A DNA stretch of 64,000 nt, taken from the NCBI GenBank assembly GCA_965230275.1, contig CBDDKO010000002.1:558001-622000 (forward strand), written 5' to 3'. The notes beneath the pieces were generated by a model. It saw nothing but the letters and a program-made list of their open reading frames with translations, did not search any database and was not told the origin of the DNA. Positions 25,292 through 36,962 of this stretch are shown piece by piece. The position numbers and the translations under genes are program-made. Within the stretch, counting starts at the first letter, position 1; every line of letters begins with the position of its first letter. This DNA is from JAJRRS01 sp965230275 (GTDB lineage: Bacteria > Planctomycetota > Phycisphaerae > Phycisphaerales > Phycisphaeraceae).

Positions 25292-27085
25292 ATGTCCGTA
25301 TCTACCGTTCCCCGTCGCCTGACCACTGACGCGACCGACTACCTGATCGACGGCAAGCCCGTTCAGATCATCGCCGGCTCGATGACCTACTACCGCATGA
25401 TGCCCGAACAGTGGGCCGACCGGCTGGCAAAGCTCGCGGCGCTGGGCGGCAACGCCGTCGAGGTCTACGTCCCATGGAACCTGCACGAGCCGCGCAAGGG
25501 CGAGTACGTCTTCGATGGCCGGTGCGACCTGGTGAAGTTCCTTGAACTCTCCGCCGAGGCCGGGCTGGATGTCTTGCTGCGTCCGGGCCCGTACATCTGC
25601 GGCGAGTGGGAGTTTGGGGGTTTACCCTGGTGGCTGCTCAACGAACCGGACATCGAGCTGCGCTGCAGCGACCCGGTCTATCTGAAGCACGTCGATGAGT
25701 GGTGGGAGGAACTGATCCCGCGCATCTTGCCGTTCCTATCGACCAACGGCGGGCCGATCACCGCCGTGCAGTTCGAGAATGAGTACGGCTACTTCGGCGA
25801 CGACAAGCCATACCTCGAGCACCTGCGCGACAAGCTGCGGGCGCTCGGCGTGGACGTTTTGCTGTTCACCTCCGACGGCCCCGGCAACCCGGAGTGCTTC
25901 ATCAACGGCAGCCTCCCGGACGCCCTGATCACCGCCAACTTCGGCAGCAATCCCCAGCAGCACCTGCCCACACTCCGCAAGGCCCAGCCCGAGGGCCCGC
26001 TGACCTGCATGGAGTTCTGGATCGGCTGGTTCGACGCCTGGGGCAATGAGACCAAGTCCAGCCGTGAGCCTCAGAGCGCCGCTGACGACCTGCAGGCCAT
26101 GCTCGAAGCCAACGCCTCCGTGAACTTCTTCATGTTCTGCGGCGGCACGAGCTTCGGCTTCATGTCCGGCGCCAACGACTCCAACGCCTACGAACCGCAC
26201 GTCACCAGCTACGACTATGACGGCCTGCTGACCGAGTGCGGCGATATCACGCCCAAGTTCGAGCTGTGCCGCGACGTCATCGCCAAGCACACCGGGCGGA
26301 CCGACCTGACACACACCTTCGCCCCCTCCAAAAAGATCGACTTGGGCGAACTGACCTTCACGCAGAACGTCTCGCTCGTTGATGCACTGTCCGCTTTCGC
26401 TGAGCCCGTCTCATCGCTGAAGCCCAAGCCGCTGGAAAGGCTCGGCGAAGGTTACGGCTACGCGCTGTACCGTTCGCGCGTCCCCAAGGTCTTCGACGGG
26501 TTCCCGCTGGTCCTGCGTGGGATGCGTGACTTCGCTCACGTTTTGGTGGACGGCAAGACACTGGACACCTGGTACGTCAACGACCCGCAGCCGGAATGGA
26601 AGGTCCCGATCGCCGGCGAGACGGCGCAGATGGATATCCTCGTCGACTGCATGGCCCGGCCGAACTTCGGGCACAAGCTCAAAGAGCTCAAGGGCATCAA
26701 TGGAGGCGTCTACTTCGGCCCCAACCGTCACGACGAACGCGCCCACTTCCACTGGGACAGCTACGCCCTGCCCATGGAGCCCGAGCAACTGGCTAAGTTG
26801 CCGTGGGGTACAGGCGATGTCACAGATTCAGCGCCGCGCTTCTTCCGAGCCACGTTCAACGTGGATGAGCCCGCCGATACGTTCCTGGCCCTGCCCGGAT
26901 GCACCAAGGGCTTCGCCGCGATCAACGGGTTCAACCTCGGCCGGTACTGGAAGATCGGCCCGCAGCACACGCTCTACGTGCCCGGCCCCTTGCTCAAGCC
27001 CGGCGAGAACGAGCTGATCGTCTTCGACGTGGTCGGTTCCGGCGAGGCTAAGGCCCGCCTGCAGGACCACCCCAAGTTTGCTTGA
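25292..27085 (+). CDS. Beta-galactosidase, GH35
   Basis: 597 residues. The N-terminal (beta/alpha)8 domain has IAGSMTYYRMMPEQWADRL, VEVYVPWNLHEPRKGEY, RPGPYICGEWEFGGLPWWLL, the acid/base E164 in VQFENEYGYFG and the nucleophile E241 in TCMEFWIGWFDAWG, all diagnostic for GH35. Two beta-sandwich domains follow, with the typical terminal GFAAINGFNLGRYWKIGPQHTLYVPGPLLK. There is no signal peptide, so it should act in the cytoplasm on imported oligosaccharides. First gene of a co-directional run of seven: GH35, four sulfatases, a Gfo/Idh-AKR fusion and a fifth sulfatase. galK about 8 kb away would take the released galactose. Confidence 0.93.
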   Translation: MSVSTVPRRLTTDATDYLIDGKPVQIIAGSMTYYRMMPEQWADRLAKLAALGGNAVEVYVPWNLHEPRKGEYVFDGRCDLVKFLELSAEAGLDVLLRPGPYICGEWEFGGLPWWLLNEPDIELRCSDPVYLKHVDEWWEELIPRILPFLSTNGGPITAVQFENEYGYFGDDKPYLEHLRDKLRALGVDVLLFTSDGPGNPECFINGSLPDALITANFGSNPQQHLPTLRKAQPEGPLTCMEFWIGWFDAWGNETKSSREPQSAADDLQAMLEANASVNFFMFCGGTSFGFMSGANDSNAYEPHVTSYDYDGLLTECGDITPKFELCRDVIAKHTGRTDLTHTFAPSKKIDLGELTFTQNVSLVDALSAFAEPVSSLKPKPLERLGEGYGYALYRSRVPKVFDGFPLVLRGMRDFAHVLVDGKTLDTWYVNDPQPEWKVPIAGETAQMDILVDCMARPNFGHKLKELKGINGGVYFGPNRHDERAHFHWDSYALPMEPEQLAKLPWGTGDVTDSAPRFFRATFNVDEPADTFLALPGCTKGFAAINGFNLGRYWKIGPQHTLYVPGPLLKPGENELIVFDVVGSGEAKARLQDHPKFA

Positions 27086-27133
27086 GCACCGACCGGATCG
27101 GCGCAGACGCACCGCATGGAGGCAGACAGGAAG

Positions 27134-28651
27134 ATGAGTCAGACGCAAAGCACAGGCAAGCCGTCCGCCCGCCGTGTCGTGTTGATCATGACCGACGGCA
27201 CGCGCAACGACTTCCTGAACTGCTACCGACAGACCGGCCTGCGTTCGCCGCATCTCGACGGGCTCGCGTCCGGGGGGTGTCGGTTCGATAAGGCGTATAC
27301 CACCCAGCCGGTCTGCGGCCCGGCACGCTCGGCGCTCTTCACCGGGCTCTACCCGCACGCCAACGGGATGTGGGGCAACTCCATGTTCCTCGGCGACAAG
27401 GTCAAAACCATCGGCCAGCGGCTCAGCGATCAGGGCGTCCACTGTGCATACATCGGCAAGTGGCACCTCGACGGCACCGACTACTTCGGCGACGGCATCT
27501 GCCCGCCGGGGTGGGACGACACGTACTGGTACGACATGCGCCGCTACCTCGACGAGCTGCCGCCGGAGGACCGCACGCGCAGCCGTGATGACGCCCTCTG
27601 CGACGACCCCAACCTCAAGAGCGAGTTCACCTACGGCCACCGCGTCTCCGACCGGGCGGTCGACTTCCTGAGCAAGCACGGCGACGAGGACTTCTTCCTC
27701 ACCGTCAGCTACGACGAGCCGCACGGCCCGTGCCTCGCGCCCAAGGCATACCAGGACCACTACAAGGACTTCGAGTTCCCCAAGGACCCGAACGTTTATG
27801 ACACGCTCGACGACAAGCCCGAGCACCAGCGCGTCTGGTCAGGTGACCGTCGAAAGACCGATCGCGAGGCGCTGCGGATCAAGGACCCCAAACTGTTCGG
27901 CGTCTGCGAGTATGTCGATGAGCAGATCGGCCGGGTGATTGAAGCCATCAACCAGCATGCGCCCGATGCGCTGGTGATATTCACGTCCGACCACGGGTCC
28001 GCGATGGAATCACATTGCCTAAACGACAAGGGGCCGGCGATGTACGACGAGATCGCCAAGATCCCCCTGATCGTGCGCTGGCCCGGGCAGGTGCAGGAGG
28101 GCTCCACTTCCGACCTGCCGATCAGCCACATCAACCTGGTCCCGACGATCATGGAGGCGATGGGCAAGCCGATCCCAAAGTGGATGGACGGCCCGAGCGT
28201 GCTGCCGACGCTGTTGGACCCGGCGACGTCGTGCCAGGACGAGGTGTTCCTTGAATGGGGCCGGTACGAGATCGATCACGACGGGTTCACGCACTTCCAG
28301 CCGATACGCGCGGTGTTCGACGGCCGGTACAAACTGGTGATCAACCTGCTGACCAGCGACGAGCTGTACGACCTGGATAGCGATCCGTATGAAATGACCA
28401 ACCTGATCGAATCGGCTGACCACAAAGTGGTACGAGATCAATTGCACGACCGGATCATCGCCTGGCAGAGCGAGACGCGCGACCCGTTCAGGGGCAGCTA
28501 CTGGCTGACCCGGCCCTGGCGTAAGGACGCCCCGGAGCCGACCTGCGACTTCACCGGCATGACCCGGCAGCGCGAGCACGAGGAGTACGAGCCCCGCCAG
28601 CTCGACTACTCGACCGGCCTGCCGATGAAAGAAGCCGTCCGGAAGAAGTAG
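27134..28651 (+). CDS. Sulfatase (type S1), no signal peptide
   Basis: 505 residues from ATG 27134 (an ATG 18 bases earlier is also possible). Formylglycine motif CGPAR with C61; calcium-site residues in LIMTDGTRNDF; AYIGKWHLDG; VIFTSDHGSAMESH. Unlike its neighbours it has no export signal and should be cytoplasmic, like the GH35 gene product 48 bases upstream. Sulfate release inside the cell implies uptake of sulfated oligosaccharides. The Cys must be converted to formylglycine by a maturation enzyme not found in this window. The C-terminal part (RDPFRGSYWLTRPW) resembles sulfatases acting on uronate or hexose sulfates, but no substrate can be given. Confidence 0.88.
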   Translation: MSQTQSTGKPSARRVVLIMTDGTRNDFLNCYRQTGLRSPHLDGLASGGCRFDKAYTTQPVCGPARSALFTGLYPHANGMWGNSMFLGDKVKTIGQRLSDQGVHCAYIGKWHLDGTDYFGDGICPPGWDDTYWYDMRRYLDELPPEDRTRSRDDALCDDPNLKSEFTYGHRVSDRAVDFLSKHGDEDFFLTVSYDEPHGPCLAPKAYQDHYKDFEFPKDPNVYDTLDDKPEHQRVWSGDRRKTDREALRIKDPKLFGVCEYVDEQIGRVIEAINQHAPDALVIFTSDHGSAMESHCLNDKGPAMYDEIAKIPLIVRWPGQVQEGSTSDLPISHINLVPTIMEAMGKPIPKWMDGPSVLPTLLDPATSCQDEVFLEWGRYEIDHDGFTHFQPIRAVFDGRYKLVINLLTSDELYDLDSDPYEMTNLIESADHKVVRDQLHDRIIAWQSETRDPFRGSYWLTRPWRKDAPEPTCDFTGMTRQREHEEYEPRQLDYSTGLPMKEAVRKK

Positions 28652-28698
28652 CGCACACCGATCGGCTTTGACGGCACAACACTTGGAGACGTGACGAC

Positions 28699-30303
<1,605 letters not shown>

Positions 30304-30348
30304 CCCGGCCGCCACCACGATTAGATCAACATGATGAGGAACACGATC

Positions 30349-31776
30349 ATGAAGTGCATCGCCCGATGGTTTGCTGTACTCAGCGCCGCATTCATCCTGA
30401 CCGCCTGCGCCCACGCCCAGGAAGGGGCAGACGCACAGCCCGAGCCGACCAATGTCATCGTCATCCTGCTGGACGACGCGGGCTACAACGACTTCGGCTT
30501 CACCGGCGGGACCGAAATCCGCACGCCGAACATGGACGCACTCGCCGCCAAGGGCACCGTCTTCGACAGGGCGTACGTCAGCGCCAGCGTCTGCTGCCCA
30601 TCAAGAGCCGGCCTGCTGACCGGGCGTTACCAACAGCGCTTCGGGCATGAATCCAACGGCCCGAACAAGCCGCTCGAAGGCTACACCTGGGACGACATGG
30701 GCCTGTCCGTCGATGAAAAGACCATCGGCGACGCCTTCCAGTCGCACGGCTACCGTACACAGGTCGTCGGCAAGTGGCACATGGGTGACAAGCCCCAGTT
30801 CTTCCCGCTCGAACGCGGCTTTGATGAGTACTTCGGCCTCGCCGCCGGGCACCGTCACTACTTCACCCACACCGAGTATGAAACCAAGAAGCGCGATAAC
30901 TTCCGCGTCTTCCGCAACCGCGAGATGATCCCCGAAAGCGAGATCACCTACCTGACCAACGACCAGACCCACGCCGCGCTGGACTTTATCGAGCGTCACA
31001 AGGACCAGCCGTTCTTCATCTACCTGTCCTACACAGCGGTGCACGCACCTGTCGAGCCCCAGGCCGTGGATTACTCGGCCTACGCCGGGATCAAAGAGGA
31101 GCGTCGCCGTGGCTACGCCGGGATGATGAAGAGCGTCGATGACAACGTCGGCCGACTCGTCCTGCAACTGGAGCGGCTGGGCCTGACCGACAACACCCTG
31201 ATCGTCCTGACCAACGACAACGGCGGCCCAGAGCACGCCAACAGCTCGGACAACGGCCCGGACCTTAAGGGCGGCAAGGGCAGCAGCTGGGAAGGCGGCA
31301 ACCGCGTGCCGATGTTCATGACGCTGCCCGGCGTGATCCCGGCTGGCGAGCGGTTCAGCGGCCGGGTCAGCACACTGGATATCCTGCCGACCTCACTCGC
31401 CGCGGCGGGTCTGGACTACCCATTCGACAAAAAGCTGGACGGCGTAAACCTGTTGCCGTATCTGGACGGCCAGGCCACCGGCCATCCGCACGAAACGATG
31501 TACTGGAAGCGCGGCAAGGTCGCCGCGATCCGTGAGGGCAAATGGAAGCTGCTGACCGTTGAAGGCGCATCGGACATCCTCTTCGACATGGAGAAGGACC
31601 CGCTCGAGGCCTCCAACATCGTCCTGCATCATCCCGACGAAGCCAAGGCCCTGAAGGCCAAACTCAACGCCTGGATCGCCGAGCACGCAGCGCCACGTTG
31701 GGACGAAGGCGAGGGCTGGATCGAACGCCGGCGCAAGAGCCATGAGATGGAACCTGTATCCGTGACCTCAGGCTGA
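30349..31776 (+). CDS. Sulfatase (type S1), probable lipoprotein
   Basis: 475 residues from ATG 30349, which has GAGGA 8 bases upstream; two earlier in-frame ATGs exist at 30331 and 30334. The signal MKCIARWFAVLSAAFILTAC ends in lipobox LTAC (17-20), so the protein is likely lipid-anchored. Motif CCPSR with C82, metal site VILLDDAGYNDFGF, QVVGKWHMGDKPQF, LIVLTNDNGGPEH. Related to N-acetylgalactosamine-6-/galactose-type arylsulfatases by general appearance, without proof. It follows the previous sulfatase by 45 bases in the same operon. Confidence 0.9.
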   Translation: MKCIARWFAVLSAAFILTACAHAQEGADAQPEPTNVIVILLDDAGYNDFGFTGGTEIRTPNMDALAAKGTVFDRAYVSASVCCPSRAGLLTGRYQQRFGHESNGPNKPLEGYTWDDMGLSVDEKTIGDAFQSHGYRTQVVGKWHMGDKPQFFPLERGFDEYFGLAAGHRHYFTHTEYETKKRDNFRVFRNREMIPESEITYLTNDQTHAALDFIERHKDQPFFIYLSYTAVHAPVEPQAVDYSAYAGIKEERRRGYAGMMKSVDDNVGRLVLQLERLGLTDNTLIVLTNDNGGPEHANSSDNGPDLKGGKGSSWEGGNRVPMFMTLPGVIPAGERFSGRVSTLDILPTSLAAAGLDYPFDKKLDGVNLLPYLDGQATGHPHETMYWKRGKVAAIREGKWKLLTVEGASDILFDMEKDPLEASNIVLHHPDEAKALKAKLNAWIAEHAAPRWDEGEGWIERRRKSHEMEPVSVTSG

Positions 31777-31830
31777 TCGATCACAGTTTCACATATCCCA
31801 GAAACAACGTCACAACGAATTGAGACCACC

Positions 31831-33231
31831 ATGCGTACACCGATCACAAGCCTGCTCATCACCCTGATGTGCATCACGACACTGGCTTCATGCGTTCAGG
31901 CGCAGCATGATAAGGCGCCCGAAGGCCGTGCCCCCAACATCGTCTACATCCTTGTCGATGACCTGGGCTACGGCGACCTATCGTGCTACGGCCAGCAGAA
32001 CTGGCAGACGCCGAGGCTGGATGAGATGGCTCAGCAGGGCATGCTGTTCACACAGGCATACGCAGGCGACACCGTCTGCGCACCGAGCCGAGCCGCACTA
32101 CTCACCGGCAACCACACCGGGCGCGTCTGGCAACGGGCCAACGGTCAGATCCAGTTCCGCCGAGACCCCCATGACATCACCATCGCCACCCGCCTTAAAG
32201 ACCTGGGCTACCGCACCGCGATGATCGGCAAATCCGGCCTGGCTTGCCGTAGCGATGACGCAAAGCTGCCCAACGACAAGGGCTTCGACTACTTCTTCGG
32301 CATCCTCGACCACGCCTGGGCACACCGTAACTACCCCAAGCAGGTCCATCGCAACGGCGAGGTCGTCGAGCTGCCCGGCAACCACGGCGAGACCGGCGAG
32401 ACTTATGCCAACGGCCTGTTCGTCGATGACGCGATCGACTGGATCGCCGAGAACAAAGAAGGCCCGTTCTTCCTGCACCTTTCCATCACCCCGCCGCACG
32501 CCGACCTGACCGTTCCCGAGAAGTACATGGCCCCGTTCCGCGGCAAGTTCAAGGAGAAGCCCAACCACGGCGGCTACTACCATCAGAACGAGCCCCGCGC
32601 CGCCTACGCCGGGATGATCGCTTTCATCGACGAGTCCGTCGGCCGGGTCCTGGACCAACTGGAAGCACAAGGCATCGACGAGAACACGATCGTCTTCTTC
32701 GCGTCAGACAACGGCCCGCACTACGAGGGCGGCGCCCATCCCAAGCACTTCGACTCGAACGGCCCGCTCCGCGGCGGGAAACGCGCCATGTATGAAGGCG
32801 GTATCCGCACGCCCCAACTCGTCTGGTGGCCCGGCACCGTCGAGCCCGGCTCACGCTCAGACCTGATCACCGCCTTCTGGGACTTCGCGCCCACGGCCCT
32901 GGACCTCGCCGGAGCCGAAGCGCCCGACTCGATGGACGGCCTCTCGATCGTCCCCACGCTCACGGGCCAACCCGACAAGCAAACCGAGCACGAATATCTC
33001 TATTGGGAGTTTTACGAAGAGGGGGGCAAGCAGGCCGTCCGCATGGGCAAGTGGAAGGGCGTCCGGCTGAACGTCAACAAGAACCGTAACGCCCCGATCG
33101 AACTGTACGATCTGGAAATCGACCTGGGTGAGACGACCAACATCGCCGAGCAGCATCCCGAGGTGGTTCAGAAGATCGAGCAGGCCATGGAAGAAGCGCA
33201 CGTCCCGTCTCCGATTTTCCGTTTCGAGTAA
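31831..33231 (+). CDS. Sulfatase (type S1), probable lipoprotein
   Basis: 466 residues. Signal MRTPITSLLITLMCITTLAS with lipobox LASC (18-21). Motif CAPSR with C83; metal site IVYILVDDLGYGDLSCYG; AMIGKSGLACRS in the position where most members have GKWHLG, so the usual lysine-tryptophan-histidine is altered to K-S-G. That loop normally carries catalytic residues, which suggests an unusual substrate or reduced activity. TIVFFASDNGPHYEGG and YLYWEFYEEGGKQAVRMGKWKGVR are typical. Operon member 54 bases after the previous sulfatase. Confidence 0.88.
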   Translation: MRTPITSLLITLMCITTLASCVQAQHDKAPEGRAPNIVYILVDDLGYGDLSCYGQQNWQTPRLDEMAQQGMLFTQAYAGDTVCAPSRAALLTGNHTGRVWQRANGQIQFRRDPHDITIATRLKDLGYRTAMIGKSGLACRSDDAKLPNDKGFDYFFGILDHAWAHRNYPKQVHRNGEVVELPGNHGETGETYANGLFVDDAIDWIAENKEGPFFLHLSITPPHADLTVPEKYMAPFRGKFKEKPNHGGYYHQNEPRAAYAGMIAFIDESVGRVLDQLEAQGIDENTIVFFASDNGPHYEGGAHPKHFDSNGPLRGGKRAMYEGGIRTPQLVWWPGTVEPGSRSDLITAFWDFAPTALDLAGAEAPDSMDGLSIVPTLTGQPDKQTEHEYLYWEFYEEGGKQAVRMGKWKGVRLNVNKNRNAPIELYDLEIDLGETTNIAEQHPEVVQKIEQAMEEAHVPSPIFRFE

Positions 33232-33289
33232 TACATACATCAGCAGGCGGATGAACCCGTTCTGCGTTTTTTTAAATTGGAGTTTATTG

Positions 33290-35290
33290 ATGGCAAAGTT
33301 CAGATGGGGCATCCTCGGGGCGGGCAGCATCGCCAAGGCGTTCACACATGGCGTGGGTATGAGCGACCGCTGCGTGGTGTCGGCGGTCGCGAGTCGATCG
33401 CTGGATAAGGCGAAGCAGTTCGCTGATGAAGCGGGGATCGAAACCGCCCACGGGTCTTATGAAGACCTGCTCGCCGACAGTAATGTCGATGGCGTCTACA
33501 TCGCTACACCTCATCACCTGCACCCGCAGTGGGCGATCCAGGCCGCGGAAGCCGGGAAGCATGTGTTATGCGAAAAGCCCGTGGCTTTGAACGTCGCGCA
33601 GGCCGCCGCCATGATCCAGACGGCACGCGAACACGACGTCTTCTTCATGGAAGCGTTCATGTATCGCTGCCACCCACAGACCGCCAAGCTCATCGAGCTG
33701 CTGCAGGCGGGTGTCATCGGCGAAGTCCGTGTGATCGAAGCGTCGTTTGGCTTCAACTCGAAGTTCAATGCCGAAAGCCGGCTGTACAAGAACGCGTTCG
33801 GTGGCGGCGGGATCATGGATGTCGGCTGCTACCCCGTCTCCATGGCCAGGCTCATCGCCGGCGCTGTCGAAGGTAAGCCGTTCCTCGATCCCGTGTCAGT
33901 CAGCGGCAACGCGGAACTGACCGAGACCGGCGTGGACGCCTACGCTGCGGCCGTGCTCAAGTTCGGTAACGGCATCCTCGCGCAGGTTTCCACAGCCGTA
34001 CAATCCGGCCTATCCAACACGGTCGAGATCCGGGGCAGTGAAGGCCGCATCACGCTGCCGAATCCCTGGACCGCCAACCGTCAGGCCGCCGAGGACGGCA
34101 AGCTGTTGATCCATAAGGGCGGCGAGACCGAAGAAGTCAACTTACCCGTTGACCGGACGAGTTTCGCATATGAAGCCGACCACGCCGCGGAGCTCATCGC
34201 CGACGGGAAGAAGCAGCCCACCGGCCCGGCGATGACATGGGACGACTCCCTGGGCAACCTGCGGACCCTCGATCAGTGGCGTCGCTGCTGCGGCATCACG
34301 TTCGAAGGCGAGCTGCCGGAGCATCAGGGTAAGTTGACTCTTGCCAACAGGCCTTTGAAGCAGCGCGCCAAGCACAACATGCGCTACGGCCGCATCGACG
34401 GGATCGACAAGGACATCAGCCGGCTGCTGTTCGGCTGCGACAACCAGGTCTCGTACGGAACCGCTTCGGTTAAGTTTGATGACTGGTTCGAACGCGGCGG
34501 CAACGCCTTCGACACCGCTCATGCCTACGGCGGCGGCAAGCCGGAGCAGTACCTCGGCCAGTGGATCGAGGCCCGCGGCGTGCGTGACGACGTCGTCATC
34601 CTCTGTAAGGGCGCACACCCGCCGTTCTGCAGCCCCGAAGCGGTCACCAAGCAGCTACTCGTCTCATTGGATCGCCTTCGCACCGATACGGTCGAGCTAT
34701 ACATCATGCACCGCGACAATCCCGACGTCCCGGTCGGCGAGTTTGTCGATGTGCTGGACGAGCACTACCGGGCCGGCCGGATCAAGGTGTTCGGAGGCAG
34801 CAACTGGACGATCGAGCGGTTTGAAGAAGCCAACGAATACGCTCGCAAGAACGGCAAGCAGTGCCTGAGTGTGCTCAATAATAACTTCTCCCTTGCCGAG
34901 ATGGTCAAGCCTGTCTGGGGAGGTTGCCTGCATGCTTCCGATGACGCGTCACGCAAATGGCTGACCGACAACCAGGTCCCGAACTTCGCCTGGTCCAGCC
35001 AGGCACGTGGCTACTTCCTGCCCGAGTCGCTTCGGATGCGGCTGGGTAAGTCCAACTTCGAGAGCTGGGACAGCCCCGGGAACCAGGGCCGCCGAGCACG
35101 GGCCGAGGAATTGGCGAAGCGCTACGGTGTCTCCACGATCAATATCGCCGCGGCTTATGTGCTCTGCCAACCGTTCCCAAGCTACGCCCTGATCGGCCCG
35201 CGCGACGTACATGAAACCGCGACGACGCTCCCGGCCCTGGATGTCGAGCTGACCCCCGAAGAAGTCACGTGGCTATGGAGCGGTGAGTAA
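33290..35290 (+). CDS. Gfo/Idh oxidoreductase fused to aldo/keto reductase
   Basis: 666 residues, two NAD(P)-dependent oxidoreductases in one chain. Residues 1-350 are Gfo/Idh/MocA: FRWGILGAGSIAKAF (4-18), CEKPVALN (94-101), GGGIMDVGCYPV (172-183). Residues about 364-666 are an aldo/keto reductase with its tetrad D408, Y413 (FDTAHAYGGG), K440 (VILCKGAH) and H474 (YIMHRD). ATG 33290 with GGAG 8 bases upstream is chosen over an earlier frame overlapping the sulfatase gene. No signal peptide, so cytoplasmic. Inside a sulfatase operon it probably interconverts a released sugar by sequential oxidation and reduction, for example epimerisation or conversion of an anhydro- or deoxy-sugar (inference). 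The codon frame is continuous, so this is not a sequencing artefact of two genes. Confidence 0.87.
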   Translation: MAKFRWGILGAGSIAKAFTHGVGMSDRCVVSAVASRSLDKAKQFADEAGIETAHGSYEDLLADSNVDGVYIATPHHLHPQWAIQAAEAGKHVLCEKPVALNVAQAAAMIQTAREHDVFFMEAFMYRCHPQTAKLIELLQAGVIGEVRVIEASFGFNSKFNAESRLYKNAFGGGGIMDVGCYPVSMARLIAGAVEGKPFLDPVSVSGNAELTETGVDAYAAAVLKFGNGILAQVSTAVQSGLSNTVEIRGSEGRITLPNPWTANRQAAEDGKLLIHKGGETEEVNLPVDRTSFAYEADHAAELIADGKKQPTGPAMTWDDSLGNLRTLDQWRRCCGITFEGELPEHQGKLTLANRPLKQRAKHNMRYGRIDGIDKDISRLLFGCDNQVSYGTASVKFDDWFERGGNAFDTAHAYGGGKPEQYLGQWIEARGVRDDVVILCKGAHPPFCSPEAVTKQLLVSLDRLRTDTVELYIMHRDNPDVPVGEFVDVLDEHYRAGRIKVFGGSNWTIERFEEANEYARKNGKQCLSVLNNNFSLAEMVKPVWGGCLHASDDASRKWLTDNQVPNFAWSSQARGYFLPESLRMRLGKSNFESWDSPGNQGRRARAEELAKRYGVSTINIAAAYVLCQPFPSYALIGPRDVHETATTLPALDVELTPEEVTWLWSGE

Positions 35291-35294
35291 TCCA

Positions 35295-36962
35295 ATGAAA
35301 ACGAACGCACTCTTAGCGATATGCCTGTTGATCATCGCGGCCATCAGCCCGGCCGTGCAAGCCCAGCCCGCAAGCGAGCAAGCCATGCCACCGAACATCG
35401 TCTGGCTCACCACCGAAGACATGAGCCCCTGGCTCGCCTGCTACGGGGACAGCACGGTCCCGACACCCAACATCGACAAGCTCGCCCAGCAGAGCATCAA
35501 GTACCAGAACGCGTTTGCCAACTCGCCCGTGTGCGCCCCGGCCCGGTCCACACTGATCACCGGCATGTACGCGACACGCATCGGTACCATGCAGCACCGC
35601 ACCAGCACCCGGATCGACGAGATCGACCTTAAGGGCTATGAGGGCGTGCCCCCGACGTTCGTCCGCTGCTTCCCCGAGCACCTCCGCGCCGCAGGCTACT
35701 ACTGCACCAACAACAACAAGCAAGACTACCAGTTCAACGCACCGGTCGGCGTGTGGGACGCGTCCGGCAACGGCGCCCATTACCGCAAGCGACCCGAGGG
35801 TAAACCCTTTTTCGCCGTCTTCAACTACTTCAACACCCACGAATCCCAAGGCTTCCCCAACGCCACACGCCACGCCGACGTGATCAAGCCCGAGGATGTC
35901 CCCATCCCGCCGTTCTACCCGGGCACCCCGGCCGTGCGCGACGTGATGACACGCACGTACAACAACATCGCCGCGCTCGACGCCTGGGTCGGCGATCGGC
36001 TCAAGGAACTCGAAGACCGCGGCCTGCTCGACAACACCATCGTCTTCTTTTTCTCCGACCATGGCGTGGGCCTACCGCGAGGCAAGCGCTCCTGCTACGA
36101 CACCGGCACCCGCGTACCGCTGCTGGTCCGCTTCCCCGACGGCCAAGGCGCCGGCACGACAGACACCCGCGTCACCAGCTTCGTCGACCTCGGCCCCACG
36201 GTCTTGTCCCTGGCGGGCATCAAGCCGGACGACCGGCTCGACGGGACCCCGTTCCTCGGCGAACACGCGCGGGAGGGCACCGGCTATAGCTTCGCCAACG
36301 CCGACCGGTTCGACGAGGTGTACGACCGATCACGCACCGTCAGCGACGGCCGTTTCCGATACATCCGCAACTACCGCACGGACCTGCCGTTCATCATCCG
36401 TAATGGCTACCGCGAAAACCTGCCCATGACCGCCGAACTCTACGCCCTGCAGGAATCCGGCCCACAGCGCCCCGAGCAGTGGCAGGTCGCCGCGACCGAG
36501 CGCCCCGCCGAGGAGTTCTATGATTCGCAGGCCGACTACTGGGAAGTCAACAACCTCATCGACGACCCCGCCCACACCGAGCGCATCGCCGCCATGCGGC
36601 AGGCACTCGACAGCTGGATCGAAGACACCGGCGACCTCGGCTTTGTCGATCCTGAAATCAAACTCGTCCGCGATGTGCTCTACCCGCCCAACGGCGAGAA
36701 ACCCGAGACCGCCTTCCCCGATGTCAGCGTCAAGCAGGTCGATACGGATCACGGCACAACCAGGCTCGTCTCGATCACATGTGATACCCAGGGCGCATCG
36801 ATCGCCTTCCGCTTATCAAAGGATTGGCAGTCACCGGGCCCCTGGCTGGTCTACACCGGCTCAGCGTTCGAGGTGGACCCGAGCCTGCCCTGCCTGGAGG
36901 TCGACGCCCACCGGATCGGCTACAAGCCCACCCGAGCCCGCGTCGAGCTGAGTGACCATTGA
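35295..36962 (+). CDS. Sulfatase (type S1), secreted, sulfamidase-like
   Basis: 555 residues from ATG 35295 (4 bases after the fusion gene stop). Signal MKTNALLAICLLIIAAISPA with cleavage at VQAQ. Motif CAPAR with C80, metal site IVWLTTEDMSPWLACYGD, which is the variant seen in heparan N-sulfatase-like members, NNNKQDYQF, NYFNTHESQ and TIVFFFSDHGVGLPRGK. The C-terminal 90 residues form an extra beta-rich tail. Last gene of the operon; 94 bases separate it from tRNA-Arg. Confidence 0.9.
   Translation: MKTNALLAICLLIIAAISPAVQAQPASEQAMPPNIVWLTTEDMSPWLACYGDSTVPTPNIDKLAQQSIKYQNAFANSPVCAPARSTLITGMYATRIGTMQHRTSTRIDEIDLKGYEGVPPTFVRCFPEHLRAAGYYCTNNNKQDYQFNAPVGVWDASGNGAHYRKRPEGKPFFAVFNYFNTHESQGFPNATRHADVIKPEDVPIPPFYPGTPAVRDVMTRTYNNIAALDAWVGDRLKELEDRGLLDNTIVFFFSDHGVGLPRGKRSCYDTGTRVPLLVRFPDGQGAGTTDTRVTSFVDLGPTVLSLAGIKPDDRLDGTPFLGEHAREGTGYSFANADRFDEVYDRSRTVSDGRFRYIRNYRTDLPFIIRNGYRENLPMTAELYALQESGPQRPEQWQVAATERPAEEFYDSQADYWEVNNLIDDPAHTERIAAMRQALDSWIEDTGDLGFVDPEIKLVRDVLYPPNGEKPETAFPDVSVKQVDTDHGTTRLVSITCDTQGASIAFRLSKDWQSPGPWLVYTGSAFEVDPSLPCLEVDAHRIGYKPTRARVELSDH

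Noticed and set aside
25105..25329. Small genes in the GH30-GH35 spacer
   Set aside because: Two overlapping short frames without ribosome sites, running into the GH35 gene out of frame; composition looks non-coding.
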